Assembly (NCBI GenBank): GCA_022606425.2
Contig: JAHDVF020001564.1
Span: 1,922,001-1,986,000, forward strand
Origin: Lepidostoma basale
Taxonomy: Eukaryota; Arthropoda; Insecta; Trichoptera; Lepidostomatidae
DNA length: 64,000 nucleotides
Direction of reading: 5' to 3'
Shown: one piece after another, positions 39,975 through 49,436 of the stretch
How the letters are laid out: every line of letters begins with the position of its first letter
Position numbering within the stretch: the stretch's first letter is position 1
Notes under the pieces: model-generated
What the model was told of the DNA's origin: nothing
Seen by the model: only the letters and a program-made list of their open reading frames with translations
Database searches by the model: none
Made by a program: the position numbers and the translations under genes

Positions 39975-40535
39975 GCACTTAAAGTTGCCATCGCAAACAA
40001 AAACCTATCCAAAAAAGCTAGATATGCAGTGCACAATGGTGTACTTCTACCCGACCCTTATGTATGGAAGCGAAGCAAGGAACTGGCAAAAGAAGGACGA
40101 AAGTAGAATAAATGCAGTAGAAATGAGATCTCTTAGACGAATGTGTCGATACTCTGTGTATGATAGAGTGTCGAATGAAAATATAAGAAGTGAATGCGGT
40201 GCGAATGATGGTGTCATGAACAAAATAATGAAAGGATTATTAAGATGGTTTGGACATATGGAAAGAATGAATGAAGAAAGAATGGTTAAAAAATTATATG
40301 TTAATGATGTAAATAGAACCAGAAATAGAGGAAGACCGAGGAAAACGTGACACGATCAAATAAATCAAATATTGAATGTCGGCCGTGTAAGGAGTCAGAG
40401 AAATCGACGCGCGTGCATGACACGATGTATGAATGTTGAGGAAGTGAGAGAAATATGTCAGGAAAGAAAAATGTGGCACTCCATTCTTTCTGCTTATCCC
40501 TTCGGGAAGACGGCGTGATGGTTAGTTAGTTAGTT
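39975..40535 (+). mobile_element. LINE-A copy
   Basis: Frame 39973-40350 is open: YPTLMYGSEARNWQKKDESR through LLRWFGHMERMNEER and NRGRPRKT, then a stop replaces W (TGG to TGA). The remainder to GACGGCGTGATGG(TTAG)3 is well kept. Confidence 0.85.
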
Positions 40536-40544
40536 TTAAATATT

Positions 40545-40800
40545 TTGAAAACAAAAGCCTATCCAACAAAGCTAAAATGGCATTGCACATGGTGTTCTTG
40601 TACCGACCCTTATGTATGGAAGCGAAGCATGGAGTTGCAAAAGAATGGTTAAAGTAGAATAAATGAAATAGAAATGATATTTCTTTGAGGATGTATGGTT
40701 AATCTGTGTATGATAAAGTGTCAAATGGAAATATAAGAAGTGAAAGTAGCGCGAATGAAAGCGTTATGAACAAAATAATGAAAGAGTCATTAAAATCCAT
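40545..40800 (+). mobile_element. LINE-A fragment
   Basis: AACAAAAGCCTATCCAACAA, TACCGACCCTTATGTATGGA and NIRSESSANESVMNKIMK. 3'-truncated at SLKS. Confidence 0.7.
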
Positions 40801-40889
40801 AATATCCCTTGAATCAGTGGCGGTACTCCCATAGAAGCCCAGAAGCCCGGTTTGCATAAGAAAATTTGAATCTAACCCCCCAAATTTAA

Positions 40890-41040
40890 GTTATCGTGCC
40901 CCCGCATAAACCAACAACCCACCAAATCACCTTCCAACAATGTTCTGTCTTACAGAGGTTCAGCTCTGATGGCTATTCCTCTTACGTCTGTAGGAAACAT
41001 TGTTGGAATGTGGGCGAGGGGGGATTTAGGGTTTATGATA
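40890..41040. repeat. Repeat R5, inverted junction
   Basis: 40893-40943 is the reverse of 42990-43040 (GCCCCCGCATAAACCAACAA, CCAAATCACCTTCCAACAAT). 40958-41005 matches 42953-42998 in the same direction (TTACAGAGGTTCAGCTC). So two opposite pieces of one repeat meet here. Confidence 0.55.
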
Positions 41041-41049
41041 AAGTCTTAC

Positions 41050-41462
41050 ATTATTAATATTTGTGAATGTATACTTATACTTGTATACGAAATCCTGGAT
41101 TTTCACCAAAGGGTGGTTAATTCAAATTTAATTGTATCTCAATAGAGACGAAGACGCATACTGGAAACTGAATATGGATGATCAAGGTGTTTACAGGACT
41201 TATGACCTGTCATTGGTTGGGTTAAGCGCACGCTTTATGTAATTACAACATTCCCCATTCTTCCTTTGTTATTATGATCATGCATGTACCAATGTACCAA
41301 TGTACAATGCATGTACGACGTACCAATGTAACTGAAATTACATAAAGCGTGCGCTTAACCCAACCAATGACAGGTCATAAGTCCTGTAAACACCTTGATC
41401 ATCCATATTCAGTTTCCAGTATGCGTCTTCGTCTCTATTGAGATGCAATTAAATCTTACATT
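41050..41462. mobile_element. FBX copy with long inverted arms
   Basis: Arms of about 116 bp (41128-41243 and 41336-41451) are almost identical: TTAATTGTATCTCAATAGAG to GGTTAAGCGCACGCTTTATG and its inverse. They enclose about 90 bp rich in GTACCAATGTA repeats. The terminal TATACTTATACTTGTATACG segment is present only on the left. Confidence 0.8.
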
Positions 41463-41878
41463 ATTGTCTAGGAATGGAAGACCAGTTAGGGTTGGGATTG
41501 TATTTATAAAAGGAGCAGTGCCTGGATGGAGTTGTGGTAGGAGATAGCATCCTGCATGAGACCATTTTGTTTGGCAGAGTACGTAGTGGGCTATCGGGGA
41601 AGATTTATTTTTATTCGCATTGATTGCGGGAGGGGTAAAGGACTGAATGATGGTGGATAACTTGGTGGTAAAGGGTCATTATTGATAAAGAAGATGGTAA
41701 TAATTTAGGTCGTGGTCTGGAAATGAATGAGATGAAGTTGGAGTAGTGCAAGGAATAATAGAACTGGAGTCGCAGTATTCTGATGTACCAATGTAACTGA
41801 GAGCTATAGTCTCAAGTGATTTTTTGTCCAAAATATAACAGTACCATACAATTTGTTTTTAGCTATTATATTGATTCT
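41463..41878. other. Unannotated stretch
   Basis: GTACCAATGTAACTGA occurs at 41321 and again at 41785, flanking the right FBX arm plus about 330 bp. No coding content is recognised. Confidence 0.35.
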
Positions 41879-41879
41879 C

Positions 41880-41945
41880 GTGAGTGATATGTAGTTAATC
41901 TATTGCCATTTTATTGTCACATGAATTCTATAACGATAGTTTTCA
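41880..41945 (+). mobile_element. SINE body fragment
   Basis: TTGATTCTCGTGAGTGATAT and CCATTTTATTGTCACATGAA match the SINE body in the reverse of its transcription; head and tail are missing. Confidence 0.5.
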
Positions 41946-41978
41946 AGGAGTTTTATTATAATACGAGTATTTATGTAT

Positions 41979-42036
41979 GACATATTTCGCCCTTCTAAAA
42001 TTTTTTTGAAAATGCCTTAGAAGGGCGAAACATGTC
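41979..42036. ncRNA. Inverted pair of hammerhead-like motifs
   Basis: Plus motif 42007-42036: TGAAAAT, GCCTTAGAAGGGC, GAAACATGTC. Minus motif 41979-42007 keeps AGAAGGGC-GAAATATGTC. The two abut directly. Flanks ACTCCTTGAAAACTATCGTT and its inverse extend the arms. Confidence 0.5.
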
Positions 42037-42061
42037 ATAACTATCGTTTTTCATACATATT

Positions 42062-42572
42062 AATAATACACAGATATTCAATATCGACTTGAGGGAGAGA
42101 ATGAGTCACAGAGAAGGTGTAAGGATACACGGGCAAGAGATAGACATGATAAGGTTTGCTGACGATATTGCTATGGTTGCTGAAAGTAAGGACGAACTGC
42201 AGGAGGCCTTAGCAACTTTGCAAGGCATTCAAGGCTTCAAGATAGCTTAGGAATTTCCTGGAGAGACCGCATCACGAATGAGGAAGTTCTTCAAGGAATC
42301 GAAGGAGGAAGGCACCTGCTCAGGACCTTGTCCGAAAGGCGTGCAAGATGGATCGGCCATGTAATACGTCAAGAAGGTCTCGTGCATGCCATAATGGAGG
42401 GTATGACCGAGGGGACAAATTCTAGGGGACGCCCACGCCGAGAGTACCTGGAAGACCTGTTGGTGGATATGCGCTGCTCATCATATGCAGATTTCATAAG
42501 AGCCGCAGAAGACAGAGAAGAATGGAAGAAAATAATAGAGGAAATTGCTGCGAACCAATCCCAGGATTGAAA
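42062..42572 (+). mobile_element. LINE-F fragment with reverse-transcriptase motif
   Basis: 42070-42248 reads RERMSHREGVRIHGQEIDMI, RFADDIAMVAESKDELQEAL and TLQGIQGFKIA then a stop. A large internal deletion follows. Frame 42328-42570 reads ERRARWIGHVIRQEGLVHAI, GTNSRGRPRREYLEDLLVDM and EDREEWKKIIEEIAANQSQD. FADD is the catalytic motif. The polymerase and C-terminal parts are joined out of frame. Confidence 0.75.
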
Positions 42573-42929
42573 CATTATATATTTTTTACGGTTATTATAG
42601 GAATGGTAAATGATGCTGGCTTCTCAGTTGTGTTATCTTGTTTCTTTTAAATCTGTAGAAAACATAGTTTAGTCACCCTGTGGTGAATATTCTCACATGG
42701 ACAATACGACGCATCTTGCATTCTGCGTTTTGATCTGAATATATCATTGAGATTTGAATACGAACAAATAACAAGAGTCATTGTCCTCAAACGTGTTTCC
42801 TTATGCTTACACCGTGTATTGGCGGGTGGTTGTCTCCGGAACCTGATGATCGACAAATACGTACGTACGAACACTCAGACATTTAAATCATTGGCTCAAA
42901 ACATACCTCGTATTGATTGGACTTGGACT
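42573..42929. other. Unannotated stretch
   Basis: Open frames on both strands (42647-43061) overlap. No family recognised. Confidence 0.3.
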
Positions 42930-43160
42930 TGGATCTTCAGGCTTACAGAGGTTCAGCTCATGAGGCTATTCCTCTTACGTCTGATGGGAACATTGTTGGA
43001 AGGTGATTTGGTGGGTTGTAAGTTTATGCGGGGGCATGATTTGTGTGGCCCGGAGTATTGAGGATCGATTCTGGGCGCTTGTGGCGGCTGGAGGTGTTTG
43101 GGTCGTAATTTGAGAGGTCTTTTATTGTGGGGTTAGGATGTGAAGGGAGTCCTTTGTAAA
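42930..43160 (+). repeat. Repeat R5, second copy
   Basis: TTACAGAGGTTCAGCTCATG through GGTGATTTGGTGGGTTGTAA and GCGGGGGCATGATTTG. Shares two segments with 40890-41005. Nature unknown. Confidence 0.5.
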
Positions 43161-43282
43161 AACGTTCGGCAAGTTTCAGAATGAATTCATCTATCATCGG
43201 GATTCCCGATTCTAGAAAACGTCTGTTTTCTAGTAATTTTATGTGAGTAACATGGTTTGTCTGGCTAAGGCATAAAACTTCT

Positions 43283-43773
43283 AAAACTAACTAACTAACC
43301 ATCACGCCGTCTCCCCGAAGGGGTACGCAGAAAGAATAGACTGCCACATTTTTTTCCTGACATACTTCTCTCGCTTCCTCAACATTCATACATCGTGTCA
43401 TGCACGCGCGTCGATTTCTCTGACTCCTCACGTGGCCGACATTCAATATTTGATTTATTTGATCGTGCCACGTTATCCTCAGTTTTCCTCTATTTCTAGT
43501 TCTATTTAAATCGTTAACATATACTATTTTTACCACTCTTTCTTCATTTATGGTTTCCACGACCAAACCATCTTAATGATCCTTTCATTATTTTGTTCAT
43601 AACACCATCATTTGCACCGCATTCACTTTTTATATTTTCATACGACACTCTATCATACACAGAGTATCTAAACATTCGTCCAAGAGATCTCATTTCTACT
43701 GCATTTATTCTACTTTCATCCTTCTTTTGCCGGTTCCATACTTCGATTCCATACATTAGGGTCGTTACAAAAA
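43283..43773 (-). mobile_element. LINE-A copy
   Basis: Frames 43566-43291 and 43756-43544 cover NRGKLRITWHDQINQILNVG and VWNRQKKDESRINAVEMRSL to SLRWFG. One frameshift at the FGH motif. Tail (AACT)3. Confidence 0.85.
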
Positions 43774-44253
43774 TCTAAAATGGCAGTGCACAGTGGTATT
43801 CTTGTACCGACCCTTATGTATGGAAGCGAAGAATTGAACTCTCAAAAAAGGATGAAAGTAGAATAAATGCAGTAGAAATGAGATCTCTTAGACAAATATA
43901 TAGATACTCTGTGTATGATAGAGTGTCGAATGAAAATATAAGAAGTGAATGCGGTGCGAATGATGGTGTTATGAACAAATAATGAAAGGATCATTAAGAT
44001 GGTTTGGAAACATGGAAAGAATGAATGAAGAAAGAATGGTTAAAAAAGAACTAGAAATAGAGGAGGAAAATGTGGCATGATCAAATAAATCAAATATTGA
44101 ATATCGGTCACGTGAGGAGTCAGAGACGCGCGTGCATGACACAATGAATGAATTTTGAGGAAGCGAGAGAAATATATCAGGAAAGAAAAGTGTGGCCGTC
44201 CATTCTTCCAGCCTACCCCTTCAGAGAGACGGCGTGATGGTTAGTTAGTTAGT
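43774..44253 (+). mobile_element. LINE-A copy, head-to-head with previous
   Basis: Starts KMAVHSGILVPTLMYGSEE, passes SECGANDGVMNK, deletion in MVKKxLEIEEENVA, ends GACGGCGTGATGG(TTAG)3. It shares its truncated 5' edge with the inverse copy at 43283-43773. The two differ at many sites. Confidence 0.8.
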
Positions 44254-44297
44254 TCTTTTGAGAAATCTTAAATGGTAATCTTCAAAGTAAATGCTTA

Positions 44298-44465
44298 ATC
44301 CCTACCCATCACGCCATTTCCCCGGAGGGGTAGGCAGAGAGGATGGATCGCCACAATGCTCTGTCCTGGCATACCTCTCGGGCTTCCTCTACATTCATAC
44401 ATCGTACCATGCACGCACGTCCATTATTCCGACATCGAATGTGGCCGCCTTTTAGCAATTGATTA
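44298..44465 (-). mobile_element. LINE-A 3' fragment
   Basis: CCCATCACGCCATTTCCCCG to CCGCCTTTTAGCAATTGATT, the PSGEMA subfamily. It stops where the FBX terminus begins. Confidence 0.75.
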
Positions 44466-44885
44466 ATTATACAACATTTTGAATGTATACAAATACTTGT
44501 AGACGAATACTGGATTTTATTAATCCATTGCGGGTAATCAATTCAAGGATTAATTTTTATCTCAAAAGAAACGAAGATGCAAACTGGAAACTGAATATGG
44601 TGATCGAGGTGTTTACAGGACTTATGACCTGTCATTGGTTGGGTTAAGCGCACGCTTTATGTAATTACAACATTCCCCATTCCACCTTTCTTATGACCAC
44701 CATGTCTGACAAATTTTTGGAAGTTGTATATATGTTAATATCCAACACCACCTGTCATTGGTTGGTTGGCAGTTTCAACCAACCAATGACAGGTCATAAG
44801 TCCTGTAAACACCTCGATCACCATATTCAGCTTCCAGTTTGCATCTTCGTCTCTATTGAGATAAAAATAAATCCTTGAATTGATT
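44466..44885. mobile_element. FBX copy, foldback
   Basis: Full left terminus (ACAACATTTTGAATGTATAC, TACTTGTAGACGAATACTGG) and left arm. The right arm at 44785-44880 is its inverse from AACCAACCAATGACAGGTCA to GAGATAAAAATAAATCCTTG. The middle includes CCACCATGTCTGACAAATTT, as at 29780. Confidence 0.75.
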
Positions 44886-45320
44886 AATTAATCAAGTGCT
44901 TAACATAATAAATATATTTATTAAACTTTAATCCTTTTTTTATAATATTTTTCACTACATAGGTATATTTTTGGGGAATATTTAAAATGGTTTCGCATGT
45001 ATTGTAAGACCAATAAATACTTTTAAAAATATTTAAATATCAATTACTTTAAATATCCGCGTTTCTAAATTGTTTATCTTGAATGTTTACTTTGAGGCTG
45101 CGTACAAAGAAAACGCAATTATAAGGGTATGATTGTATTTCCTTCCCCCCGAATGTCATTGAATCTGCTTAATTAGCAGATTACCAGCATCTTTGATGTC
45201 ACAAAGGGCACTTTCCTTTGATAATGCCAAATGACAATGGTACCTCAATTTGCACAAGACTCGAGACATCACGGACCCCGTGTCACACTGACGTAGTTCA
45301 ATAAATACTCGTATAACCAA
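44886..45320. other. Unannotated stretch
   Basis: AT-rich, no recognised element. Confidence 0.3.
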
Positions 45321-45324
45321 AAAT

Positions 45325-45487
45325 TAAACTAACTTACTAACTAACCATCACGCCGTCTTACCAAAGGGGTAGGCAAAAATAATGGACTGCCACACTTTTC
45401 CTTCCTGACATATTTCACTCGATTCCTCAACATTCATACATCGTGTCATGCACGCGCGTCGATTTCTCTGACTCCTCACATGGCCGC
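45325..45487 (-). mobile_element. LINE-A 3' fragment
   Basis: Terminus AACTAACCATCACGCCGTCT; reverse reading QRNRRACMTRCMNVEE. Ends at CACATGGCCG and meets the AR repeat. Confidence 0.75.
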
Positions 45488-45656
45488 TTATGACTATTGA
45501 ATACAAAAAAAAACTATAACAAACACAAAGAAGATACAATTGTGAAATTTAAAAAATACAATATAAACAATAAACATAAACACAAAAAACACAAGATAAT
45601 TTAAAATTTGAGAACAATTAACTAAAAAGAAACAATAAGAAGAACAAGAGAAGCAT
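45488..45656. repeat. A-rich repeat AR, copy 2 (empty site for LINE-D)
   Basis: ATACAAAAAAAAACT and TACAATTGTGAAATTTAAAA then TACAATATAAACAATAAACA: matches 15295-15383 plus 15784 on, uninterrupted, so it shows the pre-insertion site of LINE-D. Confidence 0.6.
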
Positions 45657-45917
45657 ATATCGCACCGTGAGTGTAAAACCGACGTAAGTGCAAATATACA
45701 GTTTGGAGATATGGGAGTTTAAAGATTTCATATTGCTTGGCAAAACTGTTTTTTTAATAAACCAATGATTTTCAGTTTACAAGTATATTACTATAAACCG
45801 AAAATCATTGGTTTATTAAAAAAAACAGTTTTGCCAAGCAATATGAAATATTTAAACTCCCATATCTCCAAACTGTATATTTGCACTCACGTCGGTTTTA
45901 CACTCACGGTGCGATAT
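45657..45917. mobile_element. Hairpin MITE, ~120-bp arms
   Basis: ATATCGCACCGTGAGTGTAA to its inverse TTACACTCACGGTGCGATAT. The arms are nearly perfect (e.g. one A/G difference in CCGACGTAAGTG). The centre is CAGTTTACAAGTATATTACT. It is inserted in the AR repeat at GCATATATC. The whole element is a single hairpin. Confidence 0.8.
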
Positions 45918-46125
45918 AATTTAATATACGTATAATTTATATATGTCATTAACACGCAATAAGAGTGGTAATGGAATTGTATATACGAGTATATAATAGT
46001 TTAAAGACATATTATATTTTTATTATTTATATCATTTATTTTTATTTGTTATTTTATTTTATTTTATATCATTGTATTTTATATAATTTGTTTTAGATTT
46101 ATTTTGTAGACATTGGACGATCGAA
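45918..46125. other. Short unannotated AT-rich stretch
   Basis: TTTTATTTTATTTTATATC low-complexity sequence. Nothing else. Confidence 0.3.
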
Positions 46126-46129
46126 GTAT

Positions 46130-46225
46130 GCGCGGGAGATGCCTATTGGTGGCGATGAGGTTCGCAACCCATCACACCGCGTCTCTCGCGGGGGCGAAAA
46201 GAGAAGAATGGAGTGCCGCATCGAT
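46130..46225 (+). repeat. Repeat R4, copy 2
   Basis: GCGGGAGATGCCTATTGGTG, GGTTCGCAACCCATCACACC, GCGTCTCTCGCGGGGGCGAA. Followed by ATTAAAG and the LINE-A end. See 34048-34133. Confidence 0.6.
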
Positions 46226-46296
46226 TAAAGTGTGGCAGTCTATTCTTTCTGCCTACCCTCTCGGGGAGACGGCGTGATGGTTAGTTAGTTAGTTAG
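46226..46296 (+). mobile_element. LINE-A extreme 3' end
   Basis: TGTGGCAGTCTATTCTTTCT to CTCGGGGAGACGGCGTGATG and (GTTA)5: only 70 bp. It is among the shortest LINE-A pieces and shows the complete tail. Confidence 0.8.
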
Positions 46297-46339
46297 TTAA
46301 GAGAAGCAAATATCAGTTTTATACATTATATAAGAGATA

Positions 46340-46614
46340 GATAGACATCGTGTCATGCACGCGCGTCGATTTCTCTGACTCCTCACGTGGCCGACATTCA
46401 ATTTTTCATTTATTTGATCGTGCCACATTTTCCTCAGTCTTCCTCTATTTCTAGTTCCATTTACATAGTTAACATATACTTTTTTAACCATTCTTTCTTC
46501 ATTCATTCTTTCCATGTGTCCAAACCATCTTAATAAACGTCTTTTGAGTTAATAAACTGATATGATTTGATTTGATTTAATTATCCTTTCATTATTTTGT
46601 TCATAACACAATCA
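46340..46614 (-). mobile_element. LINE-A copy, interrupted
   Basis: 46345-46535: RACMTRC to ERMNEERMVKKVYVN in frame 46515-46297. An AT-rich insert (TTTTGAGTTAATAAACTGAT, TTTGATTTGATTT) then splits it. 46578-46614 resumes with the IMNKIMKG segment. Confidence 0.7.
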
Positions 46615-46615
46615 T

Positions 46616-46660
46616 GACGACCTTCTTGGCCGAGTGGTAAGTGCATTGACTGCCACCCCT
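46616..46660 (+). mobile_element. SINE head fragment
   Basis: GACGACCTTCTTGGCCGAGT and GTAAGTGCATTGACTGCCAC: only the A-box half of the SINE, between two LINE-A pieces. Confidence 0.6.
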
Positions 46661-46955
46661 TGTTAACATACACAAACTCATCTACTTGGTCCAAATTTTC
46701 ACCATTCACGATAATGTCGCAGACTGTCAAGATTTATTTTTTTCCAAAAATCATTACCTTAGACTTATTCACATTCATCATCAGATCATTTCGCAAGCAT
46801 ACCTCATACATACAATTTACCAGGACTTGTAGTTCATGCTCGTTGTCTGCAAGTAGGACAGTGAAATCCGCATACAAGAGACAGCTTACCGACAATAGGC
46901 TCATTTTGGCACATACATCCAATCCTTTCAGCTCTTTCATACATCAAAAACTATT
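46661..46955 (-). mobile_element. LINE-A reverse-transcriptase core with mutated active site
   Basis: Frame 46940-46734: MKELKGLDVCAKMSLLSVSC, LLYADFTVLLADNEHELQVL and MMNVNKSKVMIFGKK. The catalytic YADD is YADF, which would abolish polymerase activity. Confidence 0.8.
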
Positions 46956-47044
46956 ATTTGGTTAATCAGAATCCAGAAGTATTAAATTTCACACTAAACT
47001 TTCTTATAACAATTATTCATGTTATGAAGGTATTATACTAACTA

Positions 47045-47630
47045 AAAAACTAATTAACCATCACGCCATTTCCCCGGAGGGGTAGGCAGAGAGGATGGAT
47101 TGCCACACTGGCCTGTCCTGGCACACCTCTCGGGCTTCCTCCACATTCATACATCGCACCATGCACGCACGTCGATTATTCCGACTTCGAATTTGGCCGC
47201 CTTTTAGTAATTGGTTAATTTGGTCATGCCATGTTTTCCTCGGTCGTCCTCGGCTTCTTTTCCCACTCACACTGCTTGTGTACAACTTTTTAACCATTCT
47301 ACTCTCATCCATTTGTTCCATATGTCCGAACCATCTCAGGAATCCTTTTTTAATTTTATTCATGATGCAGTCATTTGCCTTATCGTATTCTATCATACAA
47401 CGTTTTCCCGCACATTCTTCTTAGTGATCTCATTTCTACGGCGTTTATCCTGCTTTTATCCTTCTTTTGCCAGCTCCAAGCTTCACTTCCATACATGAGA
47501 GTTGGCACTAGAACTCCATTGTGTACTGCCATCTTTGCTTCTGTGGATATATTTCTATTTGCAGTAATAACTTTGAGTGCGCCATTTATTTTATTCCCAG
47601 CACCAACCCTCCTTTCGATGTCTTATACCT
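47045..47630 (-). mobile_element. LINE-A copy (TSSVSGK subfamily)
   Basis: Frame 47396-47061 runs from NDCIMNKIKKGFLRWFGHME to KRSRGRPRKTWHDQINQLLK and YPSGEMA. Upstream, in another frame, are TEAKMAVHNGVLVPTLMYGS and DIERRVGAGNKINGALKVIT. Tail CTAACTAAAAAACTAATTAA. Confidence 0.85.
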
Positions 47631-47639
47631 TCGTCATAT

Positions 47640-47699
47640 AAATTAGAGTGACATCTCCAGGCGTTATCTAGCAATATGATAATGGCGGTAGCCAGCCAT
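47640..47699. repeat. FBX body fragment
   Basis: TAGAGTGACATCTCCAGGCG and GCAATATGATAATGGCGGTA, as at 6205-6250 and 60565-60620. Confidence 0.45.
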
Positions 47700-47790
47700 T
47701 AATGAAAGACGTTGATCTCCGAGGAGACCGCGTTCAGCAGACTAATTACTCTTCCCACTGGTGTCACGAGAGGCAGATTGGTTCCGGTGG
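47700..47790 (+). repeat. Repeat R3, copy 2
   Basis: GATCTCCGAGGAGACCGCGT through ACTCTTCCCACTGGTGTCAC. Matches 28375-28460 inverted. Confidence 0.6.
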
Positions 47791-47943
47791 CCGGTAGGTA
47801 AAACAATCTGTGAAATGGGTAAAAAAGTTATATCATCATAATCAAATGATTTTACTGAAATCTCTTGATGGAAGTTCATTTTAAATAATAATTAAATAAA
47901 ACGATGTTTTTTAACTACTTCCACTTTTGTCTTTATTTAGACA

Positions 47944-47978
47944 GCGACTGGTTTCGCCAGGCTCGCTGGCATCGACAG
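47944..47978 (-). ncRNA. Hammerhead-like motif (left arm)
   Basis: Minus strand: CTGTCGAT, GCCAG/CTGGC with loop CGAGC, GAAACCAGTC. The CUGANGA box is CUGUCGA. Confidence 0.45.
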
Positions 47979-48175
47979 ACTGGTAACACTATTGTAAACT
48001 TAGTCCTTTATATACATACAGATCAGGGGTGGTAAACATGATTCTATACAAAAATAATCTTCAAATTTTACATAATTTTACATAAATATTTGAAGATTAT
48101 TTTTGTATAGAATCATGTTTACCACCCCTGATCTGTATGTATATAAAGGACTAAGTTTACAATAGTGTTACCAGT

Positions 48176-48208
48176 CTGTCGATGCCAGCGAGCCTGGCGA
48201 AACCGGTC
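48176..48208 (+). ncRNA. Hammerhead-like motif (right arm)
   Basis: CTGTCGAT, GCCAG/CTGGC, GAAACCGGTC with the ACCGGT palindrome. Differs from the left-arm copy by one base in the palindrome. Confidence 0.5.
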
Positions 48209-48270
48209 GCTGTCTAAATAAATACAAAAGTGGAAGTTAAAATACATCGTTTTATTTAATTATTATTATA

Positions 48271-48704
48271 TCATCATTGTTGAAGAAACAATAAATATGA
48301 TATAATGTAGATACCACAGTAGTCGCTGGGGCCGCAGATTAAAGCGATAGACCTGATAATATACTCGTGAACTAGAATGTTACATTAGTAAAGGCGTTAT
48401 GTTACATAATGTATGGAACTTGTAGCGCTACATTAAGATATGCTAAGTGTTCAAGGGCTTATGAGATGTATTGTAGCCAAGTACTGAATATAGCAATAAA
48501 ATTTATTCAAGCATAATTGTACCCAAACCAACTCCAATTGCGAATTCATCTTTGTTCAAGCTTCCAGTCTCAAACAACAGCAGTACTAAATAGTTTAAAA
48601 TTAAATTCGTATTCATTGCTAAAAGGCAGCCTATGTTTGAAGTAAAAAAAAAACATTTTTTTACAAAAATGAGACGTTACAAACGAATAACATTTATTTT
48701 ACAA
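48271..48704. other. Unannotated stretch
   Basis: No recognised element. Confidence 0.3.
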
Positions 48705-48965
48705 GGATTAATTGTATCTCAATAGAGACGAAGATGCAAATTGTTTTTCTGGGAACAGAAGGTGGTGGCCGAGGCGCTTACAGGACTTATGACCTGTCAT
48801 TGGTTGGGTTGAGCGATCGCTTCACGTTTAACAACATTCCCCATTCCGCCGTTATGACCACCACGTCTGACAAACTTTTTGGAACTTGTATATATGGTAG
48901 GTTTCTACACCTATTTTCACATTTTTATGTTCACTCTACACTAGCGTCATCTATATTATGATTAG
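48705..48965 (+). mobile_element. FBX copy (long-arm subtype)
   Basis: ATTGTATCTCAATAGAGACG then TTTTTCTGGGAACAGAAGGT and GGTGGCCGAGGCGCTTACAG: this subtype has GGAACAGAAGGTGGTGGCC where others have GGAAACTGAATATGGTTGAT. CCACGTCTGACAAACTTTTT and GTATATATGG follow. Confidence 0.65.
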
Positions 48966-49059
48966 AAAGCATTAAGCAGAAAACCTTTATTAATGTACTG
49001 TGAAAGTCTATAGATTTCGCCTGGAGATGTCTCTCCAATTTTTTGCCTGCATGTACCAG

Positions 49060-49430
49060 TTATATTTATACAACAACATTTTGAATGTATACAAATTCTT
49101 GTAGACAAATACTGGATTTCACCCATTGCGGATAAATTATTTTTATTTTACAAGGATTAATTGTATCTCAATAGAGACGAAGATGCAAATTGTTTTTCTG
49201 GGAACAGAACCTAACCAATGACAGGTCAACCCAACCAATGACAGGTCATAAGTCCTGTAAGCGCCTCGGCCACCACCTTCTGTTCCCAGAAAAACAATTT
49301 GCATCTTCGTCTCTATTGAGATACAATTAATCCTTGTAAAATAAAAATAATTTATCCGCAATGGGTGAAATCCAGTATTTGTCTACAAGAATTTGTATAC
49401 ATTCAAAATGTTGTTGAATAACATTTAGTT
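49060..49430. mobile_element. FBX copy, near-perfect palindrome
   Basis: Left: ACAACATTTTGAATGTATAC, CTGGATTTCACCCATTGCGG, ATTTTTATTTTACAAGGATT and TTTTTCTGGGAACAGAACC. Right: the same sequence inverted from TCTGTTCCCAGAAAAACAAT to CATTCAAAATGTTG. Arms of about 145 bp, agreeing even in the A/T-rich spacer, with about 50 bp between. Confidence 0.8.
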
Positions 49431-49436
49431 TTTGGG

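Larger units (their letters stand above)
47850..48270. mobile_element. Ribozyme-like foldback element, most complete copy
   Basis: The arms run from ATAATTAAATAAAACGATGT inwards through TCTTTATTTAGACAGCGACT, the ribozyme-like core, TGGTAACACTATTGTAAACT and GTTTACCACCCCTGATCTG to a centre near 48070. The inverse follows to about 48265. Each arm is about 185 bp with few differences, so a transcript would fold into one long hairpin with a core motif in each strand. Confidence 0.75.
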
